A DNA stretch of 64,000 nucleotides from Salvia splendens (taxonomy: Eukaryota > Streptophyta > Magnoliopsida > Lamiales > Lamiaceae): the NCBI RefSeq assembly GCF_004379255.2, contig NC_056051.1, positions 7,218,062 through 7,282,061 of the forward strand. Direction: 5' to 3'. Below, in pieces: positions 35,669 to 44,443 of the stretch. The notes under the pieces were generated by a model. It searched no databases, was not told the origin of the DNA, and was given only the letters and a program-made list of their open reading frames with translations. Each line of letters opens with the position of its first letter. The stretch's first letter is position 1. A program made the position numbers and the translations under genes.

Positions 35669-38600
35669 GTGCATGATTTTACCTACCCTGCTGACTTTTA
35701 TGTGATCAAAATGAGTGAGTCCGAGGCTAGGGAATCGAGTGGCATCTTGTTGGGAAGACCATTTTTGAGAACGGCCAAGACGATAGTAGACATGGCTAAG
35801 GGAACAATTTGCATTGATTTTCATGGGGAGAAATTTACTTTTGATATCAATAAGGCCATGAAAAAACCTATAGATTCTGAAAACTCGTGCTATGTTGATG
35901 TGATTGACCCCCTAGTCCATGATTTTCTTGAGACCGAACTATTGCAGGAGAAACTCCAAGCTTTAGATGTTTATGAGCAGGCTGACGTAGAAGCTGCTGC
36001 ATGGTGTGATCTGATCAGTAGCCAAGGGTTGACTGATGAAGAGATAGAAAGAGCAATTATGAACTTTTGTCAGAAATCAGAATTTATTGGAGCCGCAGGG
36101 GCTCAACTACCAGCCAGTACAGAGGAATTCTCAGATGGTGAATTAGAAAAAGAGGGGGATGCTGCAAAAAACCTTCTACCCGCAGACACACTTCCCCAAC
36201 AAGTAGATTTAAAGAAAACTGCCAACAAACAAGCCTCGGTGAGACCCTTTTCAAACCTCCGAGAGAGAATTCCAGAAATACAACCGCCGACTGAAGAGCG
36301 GCCGCCAAACCCACAACCGCAACCACAAGAGCCGATTCCTCAGGCTCCGGCGATGATTCCCTTGAACGAACTGGTGGAGTTCCTCAGGCAGCAGGACCCA
36401 AATAAAGATTGGGCGGCTGTGTTGGCGGGTTTTAACCAAATCGGAGGCGGATCAAGCATGACCGGAGGAACCCCGATAGTACCTACCCCAGAAACAAATG
36501 TTCAGCCCACAGTGCACCCACCGACTCCCATTCCAACTTCCTCAACAATCCCACCAGAAAAGAAATCTCCCTTGGCGACCGCACCATCAGAATCCTCAAA
36601 ACCCTCCCCGACTCGCCAACAAATCGAACCAATGGATGTTGACCGTCTTTCTGCCTATTGTGACTCCGACCTAGGGGAAGGTGAATGGAAGGCAAGGGAG
36701 GAGCAGAAGAGCCGGGAGGAAGAAGATGAATCGGAGAGAACACTGGTAGCGGAACTCGTTCCCCAAGAAATGGAAAGGGAGGGGATAGATCTGAACGAAA
36801 CGGCCCGAAAAAAAGTCCTTATGACTGATGAGGAGTTTGAGGAGCTTTTGAACGAGGTAACCAGGATGGAAGATGGCACTTCCAAGAAGGCTGAGGGTCT
36901 GGACCTCGCATCGGAGGCAGTAGGAGAGAGTGAAGAAGCTGGTACAAGGAACGACCCAGAAGGCCTAGCCCACCAGCCAGTAGACAAGGTGGAAGAGAAA
37001 CAGACTGAAGAGGTAGAGCCGAAGTCGGTGACTCCCCAGCCAGAAGCAGGGGGGAGTGATACACAAATCGAGGAGAAGAATACCGAGGTACAACCAGCGG
37101 AACCAGAGCAGGTGGTACCACCAGTATTGAAACCGAAAGCAGTTAAAAGAAAATTAGTGTTTAAAGGTGATCCAAAGGCAGAACGGCTGAAGCCAAAGAG
37201 AGTATCGCAAAGATGCTTCGGGAAATGGACATCCAACAAGGCAAGAGCAAACACGGCAGCAAGTGCGTTGGAAATCTCTAGTGAAGAACACAGGGCTACT
37301 CCTACAAAACCTGGGGAGGAATCCTTGTCGGCTACCAACTTGAAAGATGCCTCGACAGCAACCGAAGTGGTCTCACCCACGCCTAGTGATCAGAGGGAAG
37401 AAACTGACACGATGGCTGAGGGTCTGGACCTCGCATCGGAGTCAGTAGGGCACCTAGAGCCAGGAGATGACAGTACCCATATCCGCTTGGAGACCCGGTC
37501 TACTGCCCAGAAGGAGCCTTCAACACCAACAGAGGAGAGACCGGAGGAAAATGAAGACGGAGATGAGGACAGATACCGCAAGGAGAGGAAAAGGAAGGGG
37601 AAAGCCCCTGTTAAGAAGAAACCAAGCAGTAAGAAGCAACGCACGGTCAACACCGGCATCGCCATCACAGAGTCAGATCAGAGAGCCCCACCGCGCCGAA
37701 AGGAGCTGAGTGACAGTGAGTATACCGCAAGTGAAGAATCGGGGTCAGAAAACGACGTCTCCCTAGAGGACGAGGAGTATGGGGAAAAGCAGCTCCCACA
37801 CAACCATCGAGAGTTGATGCATCATCCCGTGGAAAGATTGAAGTACCAGCGTCGGAAGGTGGAGCTCACTGACGAGCTAATAGAAGACATGAAGCACTTC
37901 AGCACTAAAAAGCTTCAGGATGCGTTTGATGACAAGGACGACAACAAGCAGATTAAGAGTGGGAAGGTACTCTTTTTCCCAGCACTTGATGAATTGAATT
38001 CCCGTGAGACTCTCTTGTTGCATTTGCGTGCGTTGGGATTTGATTGGTTGTTGGAGAATGGGGATCCGAGTATACCTATAAGGCTGGCAAATGAGTTTTT
38101 CACTACCTTTAGATTCAAGGTCACTACGGATCTGGTTGAAGAGTCCATAACCTTTAGGGTATTCGGAAGAGAGGTGAACATGAGCTTGATTGAGTGGACG
38201 GTCAGATTGGGAATGTGTAGTTTAGGAGAGGCCATAGGGCCTGAGTGGAGAAGTAGGGAGCGGGGAATTCCCCGCAGACATGTGGAATTTGAGCCCCAGG
38301 AGGCATGGGAGGAGTTAACTCACCCAGTCTCTGGAGAATTTGCATCCACTATCTCTCGCTCAATCCATTTCAATAACCCATTCCTACGCCTAGTCCAGCT
38401 TCACTTGGACTTCAATTTGTTGGGCCAGTCGAACTCCGCTGTTAGGACATCGATGACGGAGTTATACCTTCTCTGGTGCACCAAGCACGGAAGGAAGTTA
38501 CATCTGGGATTTTGGACCGCCTACCAATGCCATCTAATTGCCACCCACCCAGCGAGGAACCTCTCCCTCTGCCATATATTGGAAGTTTTTGTCAGGAACA

Positions 38601-39124
38601 ACATAGCTATCTTGGAGGGAGAGGACTTATCCCCCTTGACATTGGTCGACCCTCCCGGCCTCTTTGATACACCATTGTTCATCCGAATGAACACCGTTTA
38701 CATGAGGCAGGGCATACCACGTTTCTACGCGATGGGAAAAGGAGCTATACCAGCCGGGAGAGCGACGGCAGCCCAAGGAACACCAGCGCAGGAGCAGAGG
38801 CATGAGAGATTGGAAAAAGCAGTGGCGGAGTTAGCCGATGAAAATAGGAAAGCAAGGGCGGAGTTGAACCGTTTGGCAACGGTGATGGGAGGAATCTTGA
38901 GGGAGTTAGCTGCTGAAAAGTTAGTACGAGAAGCTGGTACAAGCGGCCACGGAGGCCAGGAAGTCGGATCACAAGGACCCCAAACAGAAGAGGAGAGACA
39001 AGAGGACGGAGATGCCGAGGAGTCGGCCGAGCCTGAAACAAAACAGTCCGAGAATGAGGAGGAGCAACCGCAAGAACCACCTGCACCACAACCTGCCCCA
39101 CGAAGGAGCAGGAGGAACAAGTGA
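35669..39124 (+). CDS. 1151-codon fused ORF: protease tail, acidic linker, ATHILA-ORF-like domain
   Basis: Residues 1-180 are the protease C-terminus and pre-RT linker (SSGILLGRPFLRTAKTI; DVYEQADVEAAAWCDLIS), matching copy 2 up to LPADTLPQQVDLKK. There copy 2 goes on into RT (LPANLKYAFLG), but copy 1 changes to unrelated sequence. Residues 185-740 are Pro/Glu/Lys-rich and disordered, with a duplicated AEGLDLASEAVG motif. Residues 745-1030 form a globular domain (FPALDELNSRETLLLHLRAL; GREVNMSLIEWTVRLGMCSL; GFWTAYQCHLIATHPARNLS) resembling the 'ATHILA ORF-1' family, whose function is unknown. Residues 1045-1085 form a coiled coil (LEKAVAELADENRKARAELN), followed by an acidic stretch and a basic PRRSRRNK end. 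Open throughout. The first ATG may not be a natural start, since the frame is broken only by the TGA at 35666. Confidence 0.7.
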   Translation: MHDFTYPADFYVIKMSESEARESSGILLGRPFLRTAKTIVDMAKGTICIDFHGEKFTFDINKAMKKPIDSENSCYVDVIDPLVHDFLETELLQEKLQALDVYEQADVEAAAWCDLISSQGLTDEEIERAIMNFCQKSEFIGAAGAQLPASTEEFSDGELEKEGDAAKNLLPADTLPQQVDLKKTANKQASVRPFSNLRERIPEIQPPTEERPPNPQPQPQEPIPQAPAMIPLNELVEFLRQQDPNKDWAAVLAGFNQIGGGSSMTGGTPIVPTPETNVQPTVHPPTPIPTSSTIPPEKKSPLATAPSESSKPSPTRQQIEPMDVDRLSAYCDSDLGEGEWKAREEQKSREEEDESERTLVAELVPQEMEREGIDLNETARKKVLMTDEEFEELLNEVTRMEDGTSKKAEGLDLASEAVGESEEAGTRNDPEGLAHQPVDKVEEKQTEEVEPKSVTPQPEAGGSDTQIEEKNTEVQPAEPEQVVPPVLKPKAVKRKLVFKGDPKAERLKPKRVSQRCFGKWTSNKARANTAASALEISSEEHRATPTKPGEESLSATNLKDASTATEVVSPTPSDQREETDTMAEGLDLASESVGHLEPGDDSTHIRLETRSTAQKEPSTPTEERPEENEDGDEDRYRKERKRKGKAPVKKKPSSKKQRTVNTGIAITESDQRAPPRRKELSDSEYTASEESGSENDVSLEDEEYGEKQLPHNHRELMHHPVERLKYQRRKVELTDELIEDMKHFSTKKLQDAFDDKDDNKQIKSGKVLFFPALDELNSRETLLLHLRALGFDWLLENGDPSIPIRLANEFFTTFRFKVTTDLVEESITFRVFGREVNMSLIEWTVRLGMCSLGEAIGPEWRSRERGIPRRHVEFEPQEAWEELTHPVSGEFASTISRSIHFNNPFLRLVQLHLDFNLLGQSNSAVRTSMTELYLLWCTKHGRKLHLGFWTAYQCHLIATHPARNLSLCHILEVFVRNNIAILEGEDLSPLTLVDPPGLFDTPLFIRMNTVYMRQGIPRFYAMGKGAIPAGRATAAQGTPAQEQRHERLEKAVAELADENRKARAELNRLATVMGGILRELAAEKLVREAGTSGHGGQEVGSQGPQTEEERQEDGDAEESAEPETKQSENEEEQPQEPPAPQPAPRRSRRNK

Positions 39125-40960
39125 CTACCACCCCACCTGACCAGTTAGTTTTCTTTTTATTTTCAGTTTTTAGTTTTTCGTATTTTAATTGTGTTTTATT
39201 TTTTTTAGGTAGTATAATCCGTGTAGTATGTGAGCAAACCCTTTTCATAACACTTAGCCTACGCAATAGTCTAAGTGTGAGAAGTCAGGGTTCGCTATTT
39301 TGACGCATGTGTTGTGTTTTTTTTCTTTGTTTTGTTTTCATAAGCATGTTGGCTCACACTTAGCCCATTGCATGGTCTAAGTGTGAGAAGTTTATGTATA
39401 TATGTGTTTTGTAATTATTGGATTCTGCTTAGGTTTTAAACTCTCCCACTTAGCCTACTTTATAGTCTAAGTGTGAGAAGTTTTAGTTTTTAGCATGTCG
39501 TTTTGTTTGTCATGTTTGTGTGTCCACTGTACTGGCCATTACCTTTTCCACTTCACAGCCTTATCTGAGGGCAGACACTTGTGAAGTGGGAGGGGGACGC
39601 AATGGCCAATATGATGTATATGTATATGTGTGGTTTGTGTTTGTGCTTGTGTTAGTGTCTTGTTAGGTCTAGTTTTTTTTCTTTTGTGTGTTGATTGGGC
39701 TTAAAACTCAACTGTCCTGAGCTGACGGTGAGGGGAATTGAGGGAGATACGACATGCTGGAAAACAGAAACCACCCCCCTTAGTACCTCCTAGCCAGGAT
39801 AGATGATGCGAGTATGAAAGAAAAGCCCACACTTAGAGCCAAAACACAAAAGCCCTCTTTAAATGTGAGTTAAAAGCCTAAAGTGGAACCACTTTCCACT
39901 AATTCAGAAAAGAAAAGAGTGGCTGCCACAGGGTGCCTAGGGTGAAGTGACTGCGTGTAGCAACACTGAAGGAAGTAGGAAACCCCCCCCCCCCCCGAAA
40001 AAAAAACCACCTTTAGAACCCATTTTCTTAACTCTTTATACCCAGATATATACCCCTAGCCAATGGGATTGTGTGTGCAAGGCATGAGACGATTGGAGCT
40101 TACTGGCCAGAAAGGTGTATAAGAAGGCAGGAACCAGCTGGGCAAGGAAGTTTGGAAGAAAATCGACCAGGGAGTCATCCCAGGTCCAAAAAAGAAGAAG
40201 AAGGTATAAGGGTGGCGAAGCCACAAAGAAAAAAAGGGGGGGAAAGAAAGAAAAAAAAAGAGAAAAGATGAAGGAAAATGGTCAGAAAAACTTGGCCACA
40301 AAAAAATGAAGAAGGCATAAGGGTGGCGAAGCCACAAGAAGCTACTGACCAGTTGGAGATCAAAACCAGAAGCGCCAGCCAAGAAAAACAACTAACCAGA
40401 GGCCCAAATGCACACAGTTCCCCCACATCAAATAAAATAGAAATTTTTTGAACCTTAGAGCTTTAGGAACATCCACCCAAAACACTACAAACCAATAGCC
40501 CCGTTACAAGCCTTTAAGCCCTTCAGTAGTTGCACGTGAAATCTAAGTCCGAAGCAATTGTGGTTGAGCACTATTAGAGAACAGTCCTAACATTCCCGGA
40601 GAGGTATGAGTGACTAAGTGAACCTAGTGTTTGGCTGAAAGTTTGGGCGATCTTGACGAGCGGATATACTGACTAGGAGAGAAAGGGGGGGCGGCGGAAG
40701 TTCAAGGCTGTCTAAGGCCGGATTGCACCTGATCCCGAGGGGAGGGATGGTTGAAAATATAGCCCGATCTTTGTGTTTTAGTCTTTTTATGTTTGTTTGT
40801 GTGTTTTTCTATGTTTGTTCAAATGTTTTTCTTTGCGTCGTAGTATAGAGTCTTGTTTAGGTAGATTCGGTCAGGGGAGTAACCAGGCTATAATTCGACT
40901 TATTTCTTTTTGTTTGTTCTTCACGCTTGAGGACAAGCATGTGGTAAGTGTGAGCAGTTT
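39125..40960 (+). other. 3' untranslated part of Athila copy 1
   Basis: Non-coding. Holds three short hairpins (39250-39473), a larger stem (39533-39608), a poly-C run (about 39985-39996), a purine-rich tract with ATAAGGGTGGCGAAGCCACA twice (about 40206 and 40317), and the LTR-proximal CTTGAGGACAAGCATGTGG block ending in AAGTGTGAGCAGTT before the 3' LTR. Confidence 0.7.
39250..39473 (+). repeat. Three spaced hairpins with CACTTAG..CTAAGTG stems
   Basis: Stems at 39250-39278, 39353-39387 (perfect 11-bp CTCACACTTAG with CTAAGTGTGAG) and 39447-39473. Each loop is 13-14 bases and each is followed by GAGAAGT. Spacing is about 100 bases. Confidence 0.85.
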
Positions 40961-42451
40961 GATAAGTCGTATTCTAGGCCTTGGTTACTGGTCAGTATGA
41001 TGTGCATATTTGAACTTTATCTGCAAAACAAGTTGCTTAAGCGTGTAGGTTGAGTGTTCTAACCAGTAGGGAAGCTTCGGAATAACTCAAGTGAAAAGGG
41101 TGTCAGGATGTTGCTATCCTGATCAGTATACATGCTAAAACGGTTCGAGATGGAGAAGACGGATAGCTGAGGCTGATTACCCACAGTTAAGGGCAAATGA
41201 GTCATCTTGAAATAAGGATTTACCCTAAAATCAAGGGCAAGCCTCCCTATAAAAGGAACCCACTTGGAGAGAAAAAGGGAGATCTATTTTCATCATCATC
41301 ACTCTTAGGTAGAATTCTCTAGGTAGTTCAGTCCTTCAGCCCAGTCCAGAGTCTCGTTCCTCGCCACTGCCATGGTCATTTGAAGATCAAGAAGTTCGCA
41401 GAGTTCCAGACGTTCTCATCCAGTCAGCAAGATCGTAGTTAGAAGTTCCATCGCCCGGCGTGGCAAAACACTTTTATTTCGCTTTCGTAGTTAAATTGCC
41501 TGTTTTTCCTTACGCTGGATCTTTGTTTGCTTTTGAATTTCACTGCCTAGATGTACTTTGTTTGAAGATCCAAACATGTTTTATGCTATGAAGTTGTTTT
41601 CTGTTCAGTTTACTTCGCCGATCTCCTTTTCCTTCGCCTAGTTAGCTTAGATCTAGAGTTTCTGGTCGTTTTGAGTACCGAATCGTGTGTTTCCAGTTAG
41701 TAGTTTATTTCTTCGAGTTAGCATAATCTGTTTACTTTTATTTCATAGATGTTTGTTTCGTGCAAGGTGCAGTTATGTGTTTCCTGTTTTCTTCCGTGCT
41801 GATCAGTAGGCGGGATTTCAGTTTCGATGTTTGATTTTCGATTTGGAATTTTTGATTGTAGATCTGTGTTCGTGAGTTATTAATCTGTGTTTTTATGGTG
41901 CTGAATCTGGTTTGTTTTCTGATTTTAGTTTGTGTTTGTTGAAGAAGATGATGTCCATATCCAAGTTTGGGACCACTTTTGCTTTTTAGATGCTTTTTGC
42001 TTTTTGTCCTTCACCATTAGTACACCCTGCAGATCTGTCAGCCTAGTCACCACAACTACCACTTATTCTCTACTTTTCTGTTTAGCCTTTTATAGAAACC
42101 TAGTACTTTCCGCATATTTTCTGTTACACCGCATCCACCATAATTCCACGTACACCACTACATGTCGACCACCATTCACCCTTCCTAGTCAGTAGGACAC
42201 CATCTTAATTTCCCGTCTAGGTGGAGACTCAACCAAGCGTGGTAGCTAACCAAACCATCCAAAATATCACCGCAATCTGTCCAACCGTCACCATCTCTGT
42301 GGGATTCGACCCCTACCTTCACTATACTACCTAGTAGAAGAGGGTTGAGGATTTATTGATACCAGGTTTTAGGCTTAGCAGGGGATTGTTTCATCCTGAT
42401 CAGTAGGATACATCCTTGCTTGAACGACACCTACGCAAACCTGCTCTTTCA
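40961..42451 (+). repeat. Athila copy 1, 3' LTR (1491 bp)
   Basis: Collinear with 31474-32967; differences include GTGTGTATATTT/ATGTGCATATTT near the start and short indels. Ends CTCTTTCA, followed by the ATGAT target copy. Confidence 0.93.
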
Positions 42452-42456
42452 ATGAT

Positions 42457-43416
42457 GCATGCCCCTGTTACTGTCGTTCCTGCTGGAAATTTGCATACGG
42501 CATGCCACCTTCTTAATTTGCTCTCGACGACCTTAAACTGTTTTTCATTCCACAAACTCCACATAGTTATAGCAGTCTTCACATGTAGCTTGGAATTAAA
42601 TTTTGTTCCCAACACAATCTGATGCGGCGCATTCTCATCCCAATACAAAAGGCTGTGTTCATTACAACCAACATCATCAGATACTCCAGACGGACGACTT
42701 GGTAATTCACGAAAGAATCTAAACCTCCTAGGATTGTACTCCGGAAGTGGTTGTTCACCTTGCATAATAGGTTTACATGGTACTATCTCATCATTAGAAA
42801 TATCATCAACATCATCAGCACCATCACCATCACTGAGATCGGGGTCTGGCTCTATCTCAGATAGTGGCCTTGGCTCACCAAGATCATCTGCAACATCTAC
42901 CACATCGTTCAATCCAACACAAACATCAGCAACATCTGCAACATCTCTCTGCTTATTTATACTATGATCAAAGCTCATATGCTCCACCCTCGCAGATGAT
43001 CCAATACCACAATCAAAGCTCATTTGTTTAACCCTCGCAGATGATCCAATACCATAATTAACAACTGGTGGGATTTCTGAACTCCTCACAGGTGAATACT
43101 CAACAAATAATTCAATACACCCACTTGAATTTTGAGCATTGTTGAACATATACATCACACTTTCATCATTGCAAATCACAGAACATGTATAACTCATACC
43201 GGAAGCAAAGACTATACATTGTCTCCATAATAATTCAATTGTGTGTCGGTTCATATCTATTCTCATCGCATCACATATCATTGCTACCAATTCATAATAG
43301 GAAACACATGAATTTAATATGATGGAGCTCCTCGCACGAGGTGGTTCATAACCAATACCCATATGTGGTAGTTGAACTACTCTACCACCCCAATACAAAC
43401 TCACAAATACTTGCAT
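42457..43416 (-). pseudogene. MuDR transposase, N-terminal part
   Basis: Start chosen at 43416 (MQVFVSLYWGGRVVQLPHMG), directly after a TTTGATGCAG acceptor-like sequence; the frame upstream of it is hydrophobic and unlikely to be coding. The first 110 residues match the N-terminal domain of plant MuDR proteins (SCVSYYELVAMICDAMRID; TIELLWRQC). An acidic linker with a direct repeat follows (GIGSSARV.QMSFDCGIGSS). The MuDR DNA-binding region comes next (LGTKFNSKLHVKTAITMWSL; QFKVVESKLRRWHAVCKFP), with Cys residues for zinc. The frame is cut at TGACII by the Athila element and resumes at 31473. This half is otherwise undamaged. Confidence 0.88.
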
Positions 43417-43678
43417 GATTTCTGCATCAAAAACATTTAAAACAACAACAATTATGAACATTTTTCCTACAAGCCCTAATTTTATAAATTTGGTAAAACT
43501 AACAAATGAAAGCAAAATAAACATGAACAATGATGAATGTAGCTAAATTGATGAACAAATTACCGGATCTTATGGAGATAACGTTGGAAATCGTCGGAAA
43601 TCGCCAAAAACCCGAGAGAGGAAATGAAATTGTATTCTGTGCGCTGCTTCTGCCTGTGGGCTGTTAAAAGCTGACTGA

Positions 43679-43822
43679 AAGACGCACAACCATTATGCGT
43701 CTTTCGTTAGTGACGCATAAGCATTATGCGTCTTTAAACGACGCATAACCCTTGTGCGTCATTAACGAAATACGCATAAGGGTTGTGCGTTCATTAATAA
43801 CGACGCATAACTCTTATGCGTC
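43679..43822. repeat. Right subterminal array of palindromic repeats (about 5 units)
   Basis: GACGCATAA..TTATGCGTC units like those at 27655-27840, with CpG-to-TpG/CpA variants (GCGCACAACC..). Ends next to the right inverted terminus. Confidence 0.9.
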
Positions 43823-43904
43823 ACTCCTCCCTTCGGAATACATATAATCTCCTTCATTAAAATGGAATTCCATTAGTGGAGTATAACAAAAAAAGAAAGA
43901 ACTC
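43823..43904 (-). repeat. MULE right terminal inverted repeat
   Basis: Its complement carries TAATGGAATT, TTTTAATGAAG, GTATTCCGA and GGAGTGACGCATAA in the same order as the left end. Confidence 0.8.
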
Positions 43905-43925
43905 GATGTTGAATATCTAGATTCA

Positions 43926-44443
43926 CATCATCCTCTTCTTCTTTGTGAAAGGATTTGTCCTCAAATCCGGTTCTTCGATTCTTCTTTGGGACACCCGGAT
44001 TTACATCATCCCCTCCTTCTTTTGAAGGATTTGTCTTCAAATCCTAATCAAGTATACCTACAAAATCGAGCGAGTCCAAATCAAATATCATAGTTCTAGA
44101 AGTTGGACTAGGCTTACCAAAGGTGTTGTGGGCTACATAGTCTAGCTCGCACATCACTACGTGGAGTATATCTAGTGAATATATGGTCTCATGAATCATA
44201 CCATCATCGTGATCATAAAGTAATAACAATATTGGAAAAATTCGGCCACTAGAGATTAGGATGCTATCATCAAACAATGAAGTTTGTATCAAGTAAAGAG
44301 CATAGGATTTCCAACCTAACCATACTACACATGTGAACTCAATTTCATAAGCAATGTTATGGTTACCAAGATTTCTCCTAACACAAATGGGCATCCCATC
44401 AAGACATTTTCCTTGATCATACTCTAACGAGTCCGAAATATAA
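43926..44443 (-). mobile_element. Partial interior of a second LARD-like unit
   Basis: Collinear with 23981-24475 (same ORF tail, RTNP..DDVN region, 'catagtctagctcgcacatc'), and retains about 24 bases missing there. Ends abruptly at about 44443. With the shared LTR it shows a tandem LTR-interior-LTR-interior layout. Confidence 0.85.

Larger units (their letters stand above)
31474..42451 (+). mobile_element. Athila-type Ty3/gypsy element lacking RT, RNase H and integrase
   Basis: LTRs 31474-32967 and 40961-42451 with TG/CA ends; 5-bp target duplication ATGAT (31469-31473, 42452-42456); tRNA-Asp-type primer site; gag; Asp protease; then a fused ORF with an ATHILA-ORF-like domain. The polymerase part is missing, whereas the related element at 58961 enters RT at the matching point. 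By eye the LTRs differ at a few tens of sites, so the insertion is fairly recent. It splits the MULE transposase gene. Confidence 0.93.
27576..43904. mobile_element. MULE carrying a PMD gene and truncated transposase
   Basis: Flanked by GATGTTG (27569-27575 and 43905-43911; a 9-bp duplication with two mismatches is possible). The ends are inverted: TAATGGAATTTCGTTTTAAT near 27606 pairs with the complement of ATTAAAATGGAATTCCATTA near 43856, and 'gtattccga..gggagtgacgca' also pairs. Inside the ends are arrays of palindromes. Cargo: a PMD gene on plus (28437-30712) and a MuDR-type transposase on minus, split by the Athila element at 31474-42451. Without that insertion the transposon is about 5.35 kb. 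Confidence 0.85.

Noticed and set aside
35669..36210. Hidden RT or integrase in Athila copy 1
   Set aside because: Read through to 39124 in the coding frame; no YxDD, no HHCC or DDE pattern, and the homology to copy 2 ends before RT.
36655..37380. Minus-strand 241-codon Ser-rich ORF
   Set aside because: Antisense shadow of the acidic linker of the fused Athila ORF.
40036..40426. Phe/Leu-rich minus ORFs and Lys-rich plus ORFs
   Set aside because: Produced by a purine-rich low-complexity tract in the Athila 3' region; no conservation visible.
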